Assembly: GCA_015067305.1 (NCBI GenBank)
Contig: SVMT01000003.1
Span: forward strand, 55,972-119,971
Direction of reading: 5' to 3'
Source of the DNA: Oscillospiraceae bacterium
GTDB lineage: Bacteria; Bacillota; Clostridia; Oscillospirales; UBA644
DNA: 64,000 nt
The notes under the pieces are model-generated. The model did no database searches. It was given only the letters and a program-made list of their open reading frames with translations, and was not told where the DNA came from. Positions within the stretch are counted from its first letter, which is position 1. The number at the start of each line of letters is the position of its first letter. The position numbers were made by a program, and so were the translations under genes. Below are positions 17,299 through 26,230 of this stretch, one piece after another.

Positions 17299-17325
17299 GT
17301 GAAAGAACACGCTGTGATAATATAA
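17299..17325 (+). other. Possible 8-codon leader peptide coupled to apbE
   Basis: GGAGG at 17288-17292 is the only good ribosome site in the leader. It stands six bases before a GTG that opens an eight-codon frame (VKEHAVII) whose TAA overlaps the apbE ATG as TAATG. apbE has no strong ribosome site of its own, so termination-reinitiation coupling is plausible. It could also be chance. Confidence 0.4.
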
Positions 17326-18341
17326 TGAAAAAAATTATTTCTTTAATTACGGTTATTGTTTTGTTAATGTCAACTTCTTGCACAAAACCAACATTCACAA
17401 AAGATTATTGGGTTATGGATACATATTGCACTGTAACTTTGTATGAAGGAGTATCTAAGGAAACAACGAAGATCGTTTCGGATATACTTAATGATTGCGA
17501 AGAAAGATTACTGATAAAAGATGATTCAAAATCATTTTTCGCTGAAACCGACAACTGTAGTATTCCTATACAAAATGATATTTACGAAATGCTTGAATTA
17601 TGTCTGAAAGTTTCTGATTTATCAGACGGAAAGTTTGACATAACAATAGCGCCACTCTCAGTACTTTGGGATATTCAAAACAGAAAAATGCCGCCTGAAA
17701 AAACGGATATCTATGAAGCCAAAAAACTTGTTGACCATAATAACATAATACTTACAGAAAACAGTTTAACCTTATTGAAAGAAGATACAGGAATTGATAT
17801 TGGTGCTGTAGGAAAAGGTTATGCGGGAGACAGAACTGCTGAATTGCTGAAAGAAAAAGGGTTCAACTCCGGATTATTGAATCTCGGTGGCAACATCACT
17901 GTCTTCGGAGAGAATCCAAACAGAGATGACGGTTATTTTATTATCGGTATAAAAGACCCCGTAAATACTTCATCGGTCTATGCCTCGTTAAAGATCCAAA
18001 ACACCAACATGGTAACCGCAGGAGGATACGAAAGGTATTTCGAATTCGAAGATCAGATATATCACCATATAATCGATCCCGAGACAGGTTACCCTGCAAA
18101 CAGCGGTATCAAAAGTTCAACAATTGTCTGTGAAAACGGAATTATAGCCGATGCCTTAGCTACTGCAATTTATGTAACAGGAGCTGAAAAAGGTATTGAG
18201 ATGTTAACTGTATTGAAAAATGAATACCCGAATATCGCCGCAGTTTTATACACAGACGATGGAAATATCATAACTTTCAACATAGCAAATTACGAGTTTA
18301 CCACATATAATTTTAATGGAGAAATATCATATTATGAGTAA
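17325..18341 (+). CDS. apbE: FAD:protein FMN transferase (ApbE lipoprotein)
   Basis: Attaches FMN covalently to Thr residues of secreted flavoproteins, outside the membrane. The 338-aa protein begins with a lipoprotein signal (IISLITVIVLLMSTSC, Cys about residue 22). Family motifs: TYCTVTLYEG, DIGAVGKGYAGDRTAELL, GLLNLGGNITVFG, and YHHIIDPETGYPANSGIKSSTIVCENGIIADALATA (FAD-binding and catalytic Asp). The ATG at 17325 is chosen because the signal peptide begins there; the track's upstream extension runs into the promoter. First gene of a seven-gene operon with a NusG_II protein and a Gx transporter, a set associated with flavin-based extracellular redox functions. Confidence 0.95.
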   Translation: MKKIISLITVIVLLMSTSCTKPTFTKDYWVMDTYCTVTLYEGVSKETTKIVSDILNDCEERLLIKDDSKSFFAETDNCSIPIQNDIYEMLELCLKVSDLSDGKFDITIAPLSVLWDIQNRKMPPEKTDIYEAKKLVDHNNIILTENSLTLLKEDTGIDIGAVGKGYAGDRTAELLKEKGFNSGLLNLGGNITVFGENPNRDDGYFIIGIKDPVNTSSVYASLKIQNTNMVTAGGYERYFEFEDQIYHHIIDPETGYPANSGIKSSTIVCENGIIADALATAIYVTGAEKGIEMLTVLKNEYPNIAAVLYTDDGNIITFNIANYEFTTYNFNGEISYYE

Positions 18342-19251
18342 AAGCATAAAAGTATCTGTTTTTATACTTCAGGTATTATTGTTAATATCGTGCTCTTCAA
18401 ACGCCGCATTGGTAATGCCCTTTGAGGCAACATTTCACAAATTCGTATACACCTTGACTAAAGATCTGGAACAGATAGATTATTCAAATGATGCAGAATA
18501 CTTCACTCTGTGCGAAAGCAGTAATTATGCAGTAGCTATAAAAGAAGGAACTCTCGCATTTATTGACAAAGAAAATGAAGTCTTCATCGACACTTTTGGG
18601 AACGAACACTCAAATATGCCCGAGTCAGGATTAAATATTCGAATAACACAAGGTTCAGATTACGAACTCACATATAAAACAAGCCGATATTATAACTCCG
18701 AAACAGACGAACATATTGACTCTTTAACTGCTTTCAAACTCAATGAAAACACCGTAAGATTACTTATAATAACAGGTATTGATGAGTTCCAGATAATTGA
18801 CAAAATACCGATTGTTTTACCTCCAGAATTTGTTTCAGGTGATCCAAACCTCAAACAGTATTATTCCAATGAACCTCAAGCAAAAGAAAAAGCTTTGAGC
18901 CTGTATCCTTTACTTGCAGAGCGTTTTGATCTGCAAGACAATCTTTACTACCTCACCCAAGCCATCCCTGACAGCGAATTTGAAAGCCTTGGATTCACCA
19001 AGAATACAGCACGAGAGATCGCGCTTCAATTAAACTATGATTATTCGGCTGTTAAAATGATTTTAACAGTAGTTGATATAACCGTAAATGATGACGGCAT
19101 AATTTTTGATATAAGTAAAAACAGACAATTCAGATCTGAACTTATCAGAGACAAAAGCTTCAAGCATGAAATCTTTGAATTCGATATTGACTTTGTCGAA
19201 AAGACCGCATCTGAAAGCCCAAAGATAACTAACGCACAGAGTAAATACTGA
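18334..19251 (+). CDS. Putative lipoprotein of unknown function
   Basis: About 305 aa. The N-terminal signal SVFILQVLLLISCSSNA has a good lipobox (LISC). The rest is a soluble extracellular domain without motifs I recognise; it is rich in Asp, Glu, Tyr and Ile. It overlaps apbE by 8 bases and its stop overlaps the start of the NusG_II gene, so it is made as part of the same unit. A role in the extracellular flavin or redox system is suggested only by position. No FMN-attachment motif (D-x-x-S/T-G-A-T/S) is evident in it. Confidence 0.8.
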   Translation: MSKSIKVSVFILQVLLLISCSSNAALVMPFEATFHKFVYTLTKDLEQIDYSNDAEYFTLCESSNYAVAIKEGTLAFIDKENEVFIDTFGNEHSNMPESGLNIRITQGSDYELTYKTSRYYNSETDEHIDSLTAFKLNENTVRLLIITGIDEFQIIDKIPIVLPPEFVSGDPNLKQYYSNEPQAKEKALSLYPLLAERFDLQDNLYYLTQAIPDSEFESLGFTKNTAREIALQLNYDYSAVKMILTVVDITVNDDGIIFDISKNRQFRSELIRDKSFKHEIFEFDIDFVEKTASESPKITNAQSKY

Positions 19252-19625
19252 TGGAAAACAAAATTAAAATCTGCGATCTCATATTTATCGCAATTCTTAT
19301 AATTATAGTTATCATTTCTTCAATTCTGATTTTTGCGATCAATTCAAAAGAGATTGGAAACAATGCAAAAGTCTATATTGAAGTAAACGGATCTCAACAT
19401 TCAGTTGTTCCGTTGAGTGAAGATACTGAAATAAATATAGAAAATGTCGGAACTGTAATAATTGAAGATAGTAAAGTTCGCATTGAAAATGCTTTATGTA
19501 ACGACAAAGTTTGTGAGCATATGGGGGAAATATCGAAATCCTATCAATCTATAATTTGTCTCCCCAACAGAACAATTATAAAGATCATTTCAAACTCGGA
19601 AGAATTCGACGATATTGCGGGGTAA
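19251..19625 (+). CDS. NusG domain II-containing membrane protein (DUF1312)
   Basis: 124 aa. One N-terminal TM (LIFIAILIIIVIISSILIFAI) and an extracellular NusG_II-type beta domain. CNDKVCEHMGEISKSYQSIICLPNRTIIKI matches the family pattern C-x4-C-x2-x-G-I/W-I. Proteins of this type are encoded beside Gx transporters and ApbE in many anaerobes; as I recall, the Listeria extracellular electron transfer pair EetA/EetB has this make-up. Overlaps the next ORF's upstream region. Confidence 0.85.
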   Translation: MENKIKICDLIFIAILIIIVIISSILIFAINSKEIGNNAKVYIEVNGSQHSVVPLSEDTEINIENVGTVIIEDSKVRIENALCNDKVCEHMGEISKSYQSIICLPNRTIIKIISNSEEFDDIAG

Positions 19626-19629
19626 ACAA

Positions 19630-20151
19630 ATGAACAGAAGAGAAAAAATCGTATACACCGCAATTCTCACAGCGACAGCGTTGATATTAGCATATGTCGA
19701 ATCAATTATATCGTTTGGAGTTATATTACCGGGGGTCAAGCTCGGATTATCCAATATTTCAGTTGTTGTAGCACTTTATACCATAGGTTTTCCATATGCA
19801 GTAGTTATCGGAATTTTAAAATGTTTTATATCTTTGATGATATTCGGCAGGCTGTCAGGACTATTCTATTCTCTTTCAGGAATTATTCTGGCAATCATAA
19901 CAATGTATTTACTGAAAAAAATAAAACATCTTTCACTTTTATCTGTCAATATAGGTGGCTCATTCTTTCATATTATCGGTCAACTGATTGCAGCATCTGT
20001 TATGCTTGGAAGTTCAGATGTCTGGACCCTGTTCCCTTTATTGGGAGCACTTTCAATCGTTTCAGGTGCAATAACTTATATACCGGAGCATATAACTTTA
20101 AATACTATTTTAAAAATCAAAACAAAAAGAGGTAAATTAAATGTTGAATGA
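19630..20151 (+). CDS. Gx transporter family protein (heptaprenyl diphosphate synthase component I-like)
   Basis: 173 aa, about five membrane segments. KIVYTAILTATALILAYVES at the N-terminus, then LPGVKLGLSNISVVVALYTIGFPYAVVIGILKCFISLMIFGR, which is the signature of pfam07456. The family is often mis-named as a heptaprenyl synthase component. Start at 19630 (MNRREK) is preferred over the track start five codons earlier. Probably works with the NusG_II protein encoded just upstream. Confidence 0.88.
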   Translation: MNRREKIVYTAILTATALILAYVESIISFGVILPGVKLGLSNISVVVALYTIGFPYAVVIGILKCFISLMIFGRLSGLFYSLSGIILAIITMYLLKKIKHLSLLSVNIGGSFFHIIGQLIAASVMLGSSDVWTLFPLLGALSIVSGAITYIPEHITLNTILKIKTKRGKLNVE

Positions 20152-20692
20152 AATCAAAAGTACAGCTCTTACAGCAATTAAAGAGCTTGTTGAAATTGCA
20201 AAGCTTGAAAAAGGTGATATTTTGATCGTTGGATGTTCTTCAAGCGAGATGCTGGGCGAAAAAATAGGTTCACACTCAAGCATAGAAGCTGCAGAAGCCG
20301 CATTTGAAGGTATTTATCCATATCTCAAGGAAAGAGGAATATTCCTTGCTACACAATGCTGTGAACATCTGAACAGAGCAATAATCATTGAAAAAGAAGC
20401 TGCAAAAAAATACGGTTATGATATAGTAAATGTTGTTCCTCAACCTAAAGCAGGCGGATCATTTTCCACTACAGCATATAAGAATTTCAAAGAACCCGTT
20501 GCAGTTGAAAATATTAAGGCGCAAGCAGGAATCGATATTGGTGGTACACTTATCGGTATGCATCTTGCACCCGTTGCTGTCCCTGTACGCCTCTCAGTCA
20601 ATAAAATCGGAATGGCAAATATAATTTGCGCTAGAACAAGACCAAAGTTTATTGGCGGTTCACGCGCCGTATACAATGAAGAACTTCTTTAA
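20141..20692 (+). CDS. ywlG: UPF0340 / YwlG family protein (TIGR01440)
   Basis: 183-aa soluble protein. DILIVGCSSSEMLGEKIGSHSS, LATQCCEHLNRAIIIEKE, PQPKAGGSFSTTAYKNF and GIDIGGTLIGMHLAPVAVPVR are the conserved blocks of the family. Biochemical function is unknown. Starts with an ATG inside the end of the Gx gene after AGAGGTAAATTAA. Confidence 0.92.
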   Translation: MLNEIKSTALTAIKELVEIAKLEKGDILIVGCSSSEMLGEKIGSHSSIEAAEAAFEGIYPYLKERGIFLATQCCEHLNRAIIIEKEAAKKYGYDIVNVVPQPKAGGSFSTTAYKNFKEPVAVENIKAQAGIDIGGTLIGMHLAPVAVPVRLSVNKIGMANIICARTRPKFIGGSRAVYNEELL

Positions 20693-20710
20693 TCAGGAGG
20701 TAAATTATAA

Positions 20711-21013
20711 ATGAAAAAATTTATTATCATAATCTGTTCATTACTGATGACATTTTGTACAAGCTTTAATATGATTGCAAATGAGCCTGAAAATCAACCC
20801 CAAGAAAATGAAATAGTATCAATCGAAAATAACATATCAGAAGAGGAAGATGTAACACCGGAGAACGAATCCACTATGAATGAAATTTCAGAACAGCAAG
20901 AAAAAGCTCAAGAAAGATTGGTTCTGATCCTCATTATCATTGGCATGGTTATTTCACTCGGTACTCTTTACACATTAAAATATATATCATACAAAAAGGA
21001 GAATAACAAATGA
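20711..21013 (+). CDS. Small secreted/membrane protein, unknown function
   Basis: 100 aa after a strong AGGAGG site. An N-terminal signal-like segment (IIIICSLLMTFCTSFNMIA) and a C-terminal TM (LVLILIIIGMVISLGTLYTL) flank an acidic linker rich in Glu and Asn. I do not recognise a family. It is co-translated with the YhhN gene (ATGA overlap at 21010). Confidence 0.75.
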   Translation: MKKFIIIICSLLMTFCTSFNMIANEPENQPQENEIVSIENNISEEEDVTPENESTMNEISEQQEKAQERLVLILIIIGMVISLGTLYTLKYISYKKENNK

Positions 21014-21636
21014 GCTCATTCTTTAAATGGTTCGGACTCCCAGGTAGTTTTGTTTTAACGATCTTAATGTCACTTTTCGCCCTTGTTCTGTTTTTAGTTT
21101 TCCGTAAAAAGGATAGATTCATCTGCTTTATAGGTATGGTTGTATCTACAATCGGTGATATCATTCTTATGAATTTCAATGATATCGGTGACTTGCTTCC
21201 CATACCCTATTTTTATGTAGGAGCAGCATTCTTTATAATAGCGCACATAATTTACACATATGCATTTTTGTCCATGATTAAAGAAAATAAATTCAAATAT
21301 GTAAATCCCGGATTTTGGGTCTCAATTACGGTATCTGCTTTAACCGGAATAATCGTAACATATCTTTACTTTACAGGATCTAACCCGAATATTGTTATGT
21401 ATATACTTTGCATGGTTTATCTTGTTATTATTGCTACAAACTGTGCAACAATATTTTCTTTCTCATACTCAGTCAAAGATTACAGATGTATAGCTGCGGT
21501 CGGCGCACTTTCATTCTTTGTTTCAGACTTATTTATCGGTCTTGATAAACTTGCAGGAATATCAACTGATTTGCTTCAGGAATGTATTTGGTGGTTTTAT
21601 CCTATTGGACAAATATTACTCCTTATTGGTGGCTAA
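21010..21636 (+). CDS. Lysoplasmalogenase (YhhN/TMEM86 family)
   Basis: 208 aa, seven to eight membrane segments. Family-typical STIGDIILMNF near residue 55, VGAAFFIIAHIIYTYAFL near 80, and VGALSFFVSDLFIGLDKL near 165. The family hydrolyses the vinyl-ether bond of lysoplasmalogens; anaerobic Clostridia make plasmalogens, so this fits. Activity is inferred from family only. Last gene of the apbE operon. Confidence 0.88.
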   Translation: MSSFFKWFGLPGSFVLTILMSLFALVLFLVFRKKDRFICFIGMVVSTIGDIILMNFNDIGDLLPIPYFYVGAAFFIIAHIIYTYAFLSMIKENKFKYVNPGFWVSITVSALTGIIVTYLYFTGSNPNIVMYILCMVYLVIIATNCATIFSFSYSVKDYRCIAAVGALSFFVSDLFIGLDKLAGISTDLLQECIWWFYPIGQILLLIGG

Positions 21637-21650
21637 TTATATTAAGTTTA

Positions 21651-21676
21651 GGGAATGTACCGTTATGTACATTCCC
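21651..21676 (+). terminator. Terminator of the apbE operon
   Basis: Perfect stem GGGAATGTAC/GTACATTCCC with a 6-base loop followed by TGTTCTTATAT. It lies between two convergent genes and may also stop transcripts of the MecA-like gene from the other side. Confidence 0.8.
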
Positions 21677-21690
21677 TGTTCTTATATGTA

Positions 21691-22206
21691 TTAATATAAT
21701 TTATTACCATGCTCCTGCAGAGCTTCCAAAGATAATGAAGATTTATCCCCGAATTCCAACAGTTCTGTCAGTAGTTTTCTTGCCTCTTTATGAGTAGATA
21801 AAACTTCAAAGTAAATATAATAGCAACCATCATAAGAATAAAGCGATTTTGATTTAATTATTTCCTTATAAGTATCAAAGATGATATCAGAATCAAGAGT
21901 ATCATCCAATGTTGAAAACTTTACAGTTTGGCCGAACAGTTCCTGTTTTTCTTTTTCAGAAATCGGAATTTTGGATAAAAATAAAGTAACCGTTCCGTTC
22001 AGACCTTGTTTTGCCTCTACAAGAAGCTTTGAATCCCCCACAGAAAACCCAACCTCGTTTTTTGCTCGTTCCACAATACGTTCACATAGCTTTCTGGTGT
22101 TACAGTCACAATATGTCATTGTTTCATATGTAATACCGTATCTACGCTGTTCATCGGTGTCTACAACTACTTTGATCTTATTTTGATCTACTTGCTCTAT
22201 TATCAT
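21691..22206 (-). CDS. MecA-like adaptor protein
   Basis: 171 aa from the ATG at 22206 (GGGGGAC upstream). The N-terminus MIIEQVDQNKIKVVVDTDEQRRYGI and ERAKNEVGFSV look like the MecA N-terminal substrate-binding domain. The C-terminus (SLYSYDGCYYIYFEV...LLEFGDKSSLSLEALQEHGNKL) matches the MecA ClpC-binding domain. MecA adaptors deliver proteins such as ComK to ClpC-ClpP. It is transcribed alone; no competence or clp genes are nearby. Sequence is divergent, so the target cannot be guessed. Confidence 0.75.
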   Translation of the reverse strand: MIIEQVDQNKIKVVVDTDEQRRYGITYETMTYCDCNTRKLCERIVERAKNEVGFSVGDSKLLVEAKQGLNGTVTLFLSKIPISEKEKQELFGQTVKFSTLDDTLDSDIIFDTYKEIIKSKSLYSYDGCYYIYFEVLSTHKEARKLLTELLEFGDKSSLSLEALQEHGNKLY

Positions 22207-22244
22207 AATTAAGTCCCCCATTACGTTTATACCGTCTACTATTT

Positions 22245-22273
22245 ATTATATAAAATAAAATGCGTTTTGACAA
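22245..22273 (-). promoter_or_regulatory. SigA promoter of the MecA-like gene
   Basis: Minus strand TTGTCA, 17-bp spacer, TATAAT. Confidence 0.75.
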
Positions 22274-22296
22274 TACAAAAAAAATGGAAATAATAA

Positions 22297-22327
22297 AAAA
22301 AGATGTCTCTTCATGAGACATCTTTTT
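22297..22327 (-). terminator. Terminator embedded in the end of the CotH gene
   Basis: Minus strand stem AAAAAGATGTCTC / GAGACATCTTTTT with a 5-base loop. The stop codon of the CotH gene lies in the loop, so the 5' arm is coding. Symmetric A and U tails make it potentially bidirectional. Confidence 0.85.
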
Positions 22328-25325
22328 CAATTTCTTCTATTTCAGTAAAATAATGATCAAAAGTAGCATCGTCAAGTTGGAATATTTGCCTGATCTCTTC
22401 CAATAATTGATCCTTACGGGTCATGCCCTTGCCATCTACATTAGTAACAAATTCAATCATTGACTGGATCTGCCAACTCCATGAAGCATAATTATACCCC
22501 CATTTATCAATGTTGCGTCTAATTTCAGGCTCAATGACAGATTTCAGTTCCATAATTTTTTCAGTAATACGATCAGCAGAAAAAGTATTATCAAGATGAT
22601 AATCAAATCTTGTAAGGAACATATCACGGAATTCCGCATTCATCAATAAAGAATTTATAAGATCCGTATTGAATTTTTTCATATATCCGGTTCCCTCAGG
22701 ATCTATCATGAACCATAGCCCATACGAAGGATCGTCTGCAAGAGCATAATCAAGGTCAAAAAGTATCCACCGCCATTTTCCGTCGATAAGATCACTCTTA
22801 TAAACCTTTGCGTTACCTGAATCTCGATTTCCGAAAAATGCCTGAGCAATTATGAAGTCCGCAAAAGATTCAACATCCATGATAGTTTTCATATATTCAT
22901 ATTTGGACGGATCACTGAGATCATAATTACGAGCGCACCATAAGAGACTGTAATAACCGTTAGGATCACCAAGAATAGCTTCTCCGTTCCCTCGTATCAT
23001 GCTGAAACTGTCACCATCAACATTATAAAGCGAAGAAAACCAATCCTCATCTATTTTTTCACGCATAAAGAATAATCCGTAATACTCGCCATTTATATAC
23101 AGAACACAAGGCTTATACGCCTGCGCTATCATATTCATATACCCCTCAGCCAAGGAAGTACATAACTCATCACGAATCATCGCTCTGCGGTAATCCTGAG
23201 ACCCTGAACGAAGGACAACAGTATCATAACGTGAAACCTCGGGACGAGTTTCAAAAAGAGGATAATATAAAGCAGACTCTCCGTATTTTTGTTTAAATTT
23301 TAACTGAAAGGACTTTTTGGCAAGTGTTCTGTTTGATTGTCCGAACAGCTTAAGCCCGCAATTTATATTAAAACTGCTCCCATCTGGTTCATACAGTTCG
23401 GCAGATGCGGCAAGTTCTATATTCTGATAAATATTAGCATCTGATGGGTAGACACCTTTTTCGTCAGGAACTCCCATTGAACACATTCCAACTTCTTCAT
23501 CCCAAAGGAGAACAGGATCAGCAGTAACACAAAGAACCGGAACGGTATGAGCCTCATTAAAAACATAACTGTAGGTTTTGATATCACTTGGAACCTGATC
23601 TTTTTTATAAGCAATGGTTTTTATTGATACCGTTTTTTCAATAGTAATAGGATCTGTATATTTCAATGAATCTTTATTTGGAATGCTTCCGTCAACCGTA
23701 TAGTAGATATCCCCTTCACCTTGTAATTCAACAAAGAAAGGGGTGGAATCGTTATAAACACCTGCAGAAACTGACGGAGTCGGAGTTTGTGTTATCTTCA
23801 GAAAACCATCGTTATTACTGTCATTAGGAGTCGGAATGTCAATATAAACAAACCAATCGTCAGAACCTCTGCCATATGAATAACCGTACGGAATATTTTT
23901 TAAGATACAACCATCGATATGATCAATATGTCCAGCATTATCCGGTTTGAAAATATAGAGACTTTCATACTCAGAATCAAGTCTGAAATTGCAATGGAAA
24001 TAAATATCCGTTGAATATTTATTCTCACCCGAAGCATACACAACATAGACTTCACCCGGAGCAAGTGTTATATGGGGAAGTTGCTGTCTCAATGGATTTT
24101 TTGTACTTGTTGCTAAATAGTATTCACTTAAAACTATAGGTTCGTTTGAATTGTTTTTCAATTCGATCCAATCATAATACTGCCCCTGATTCTGAACCAT
24201 AAACGAATCATTGTAAGTCATGACCTCATTGATTATAAGATCATTCCTCTTTTTAGTAAAATCTTTAAGAAACGATTTTATACCATTGTCATTATTAGGA
24301 TAACCGGGTGAAGGATAATCTGAAAACCTTAAACCAAGTCCGTCAGGGTCTCTTTCAAAAACAGAGTCTGATTCAAGACCCACATAAGAAACAGTATCTA
24401 TCAGAATTCCACCTTCTCGGCAAAGATAAATGTTCTCGCCTTCGCTGTCCAGATTAAATGAAAGATGAAGTTCTTCACCTGTTCTGAATTTATCCTTACC
24501 TGACGCAAATACAACGACAGACTCCCCAGATTTCAATTTTACGGACGGAAAATTCCATTTATATAAGTTTTGAGGATCATTTGATATCGTGAAATTCTCA
24601 AGGTCAACAGTTTCGTTACCGTAATTGGTAATTTCAATATAATCGGAAAAATCCCCATCTTTATCGGTGATCCAAATGGTATTTTTAGCCATGACCTCGG
24701 ATATTTTTACGGGGAAATCGTTATCGGTCCGGGATTGAATAAACATTGCTTTCCCTTCGTTGGAGTTGCTGTATCCGGGAGAAATATTTGCGCTTTCAAA
24801 AAGATTACCGTCTTCCCTGCGTTCAATTACGGAATTCTGTGACACCTCAAATGTCTGAACCCTGTCTATTACATTTCCATCTGCGTTTCTGAGATAGAAT
24901 ACTTGACCGCCTTCTTTGGAAAGTTTGAGATTAACATAATTCTTCCCCTGATTATCGCCACTGAAAAACAGGACAATATAGCCTTTTGGCTCGATTGTAA
25001 GTCCAGAAGGAAATACCCATGAAAGCTGAGATCTTTCATTATACAATTCAAAACCTTCAAGGTCAACAGTTGTATCTGTAGTATTATAAAGCTCACAATA
25101 ATCATAAAACTGACCTTTAGCATCAGGATATGCTCCGTCATTTGAAAGCATCAATTCATTAAACACAATACCCCCATAAAGAATGGTACCGTCATTTGTA
25201 ACGCCATCCTTTACGGGAGTATTATAATTTGTTGATCCGACACAAAGAACCACTGCGAGGATCAGAACAAGAGTTATGACCATCGCAATGATATATTGAA
25301 TTTTAGAATCGGATCGTTTTTTCAT
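22311..25325 (-). CDS. CotH kinase family protein with lamin-tail domains
   Basis: 1004 aa. An N-terminal TM/signal anchor (YIIAMVITLVLILAVVLCVG) leads to three lamin-tail domains at about 52-160, 205-310 and 358-470. Each has the pattern YxExxN/YN...L.GF.L...W.FP...L..G..VV.F.SG.D. A chitobiase-type C-terminal domain follows (about 515-590; IYYTVDGSIP). The CotH domain at about 590-950 contains TLAKKSFQLKFK, VLRSGSQDYRRAMIRDEL, LYINGEYYGLFFMREKID and WRWILFDLDYALAD. CotH proteins are atypical kinases; in Bacillus they phosphorylate spore coat proteins. The extracellular lamin-tail parts suggest a surface location here. The gene is followed 2 bases later by the epimerase gene's end, so both probably share a transcript. 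Confidence 0.93.
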   Translation of the reverse strand: MKKRSDSKIQYIIAMVITLVLILAVVLCVGSTNYNTPVKDGVTNDGTILYGGIVFNELMLSNDGAYPDAKGQFYDYCELYNTTDTTVDLEGFELYNERSQLSWVFPSGLTIEPKGYIVLFFSGDNQGKNYVNLKLSKEGGQVFYLRNADGNVIDRVQTFEVSQNSVIERREDGNLFESANISPGYSNSNEGKAMFIQSRTDNDFPVKISEVMAKNTIWITDKDGDFSDYIEITNYGNETVDLENFTISNDPQNLYKWNFPSVKLKSGESVVVFASGKDKFRTGEELHLSFNLDSEGENIYLCREGGILIDTVSYVGLESDSVFERDPDGLGLRFSDYPSPGYPNNDNGIKSFLKDFTKKRNDLIINEVMTYNDSFMVQNQGQYYDWIELKNNSNEPIVLSEYYLATSTKNPLRQQLPHITLAPGEVYVVYASGENKYSTDIYFHCNFRLDSEYESLYIFKPDNAGHIDHIDGCILKNIPYGYSYGRGSDDWFVYIDIPTPNDSNNDGFLKITQTPTPSVSAGVYNDSTPFFVELQGEGDIYYTVDGSIPNKDSLKYTDPITIEKTVSIKTIAYKKDQVPSDIKTYSYVFNEAHTVPVLCVTADPVLLWDEEVGMCSMGVPDEKGVYPSDANIYQNIELAASAELYEPDGSSFNINCGLKLFGQSNRTLAKKSFQLKFKQKYGESALYYPLFETRPEVSRYDTVVLRSGSQDYRRAMIRDELCTSLAEGYMNMIAQAYKPCVLYINGEYYGLFFMREKIDEDWFSSLYNVDGDSFSMIRGNGEAILGDPNGYYSLLWCARNYDLSDPSKYEYMKTIMDVESFADFIIAQAFFGNRDSGNAKVYKSDLIDGKWRWILFDLDYALADDPSYGLWFMIDPEGTGYMKKFNTDLINSLLMNAEFRDMFLTRFDYHLDNTFSADRITEKIMELKSVIEPEIRRNIDKWGYNYASWSWQIQSMIEFVTNVDGKGMTRKDQLLEEIRQIFQLDDATFDHYFTEIEEIEKDVS

Positions 25326-25327
25326 TT

Positions 25328-26212
25328 TTATTCTTTGATATCAATGGAGAATCCTGCAGAATATGTCTCATCAGGTTGAAGTTTGAGGATAGCAGGTTTC
25401 TTTGTCAATTCTTCGTTATCCTTAACGCCTGAGGGCAGACCGTTCCAAGGTTCGATACAAATGTAAGGAGCATCGGAATGAGGTTTATGCCAAAGACCAA
25501 GATATGCAAAATCGGAGAAATCTACGGTTACGGATTTATCGCCGCCGACTTTTTTAAGAGTAACGATACGGGAATCCATAGAAGAAAGGATAATTGCATC
25601 ATTATCAAAAAGGTTATGGTTCAAACGAATGATTCTGTCGTCTTCAAGTTTATAAGGTGTGAACTGACCTGTAATAAAGCAGTTATCGCACACAACTTCA
25701 TTGGGATGACATTCGCCGTCAAATTCAATATAGTATTCAGAGAATTTATCTTCATCCTCAAAAGGAACATTGAATCCTGGATGTCCACCTACTGAGAAAT
25801 ACATTTCTTCAAGTGAATTATTCATTACATAGTAACGGCATGTAAGTTTTCCGCCATCAAGCTGATAATTGATATAGAAATCAAACTCAAAAGGATAAGA
25901 TTTAAGAGTTTCTTCACTTGATTTGAGATTGAAAACAAGTGTATTATCAGTATGTTCTGCGACGTCCATTTCGGAGATCTTAACAAAACCGTGAGGACTG
26001 TTTATAGCAAATTCTTCGCCCTTATATTTATATTTACCTTCTTTTACTCTGCCAACAATGGGGAAAAGATTTGTAGCTCTGCCTGTCCAATACTGAGGAG
26101 CACCCTGCCAAAGATATTCAATATCAGTTTTATTTGATTTGATGGAACGAATTTCTCCGCCAAGAGTAGAAAATTCAACAGTAAGAAGATCGTTTTTAAG
26201 AATAAGATTCAT
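25328..26212 (-). CDS. Aldose 1-epimerase family protein (LacX-like)
   Basis: 294 aa with the galactose-mutarotase beta-sandwich fold. NLILKNDLLTVEFSTLGGEIRSI opens the fold, and SPHGFVK contains the conserved His. FSVGGHPGFNVPF holds the second, and ICIEPWNGLPSG is the conserved C-terminal block. Start at 26212 (nine bases after AAAGGG); the track start is an unsupported TTG. It lies directly downstream of galU, which suits a role in hexose handling, though the LacX branch has no settled substrate. Confidence 0.9.
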   Translation of the reverse strand: MNLILKNDLLTVEFSTLGGEIRSIKSNKTDIEYLWQGAPQYWTGRATNLFPIVGRVKEGKYKYKGEEFAINSPHGFVKISEMDVAEHTDNTLVFNLKSSEETLKSYPFEFDFYINYQLDGGKLTCRYYVMNNSLEEMYFSVGGHPGFNVPFEDEDKFSEYYIEFDGECHPNEVVCDNCFITGQFTPYKLEDDRIIRLNHNLFDNDAIILSSMDSRIVTLKKVGGDKSVTVDFSDFAYLGLWHKPHSDAPYICIEPWNGLPSGVKDNEELTKKPAILKLQPDETYSAGFSIDIKE

Positions 26213-26230
26213 ATATTCAAGCCCTTTCAA

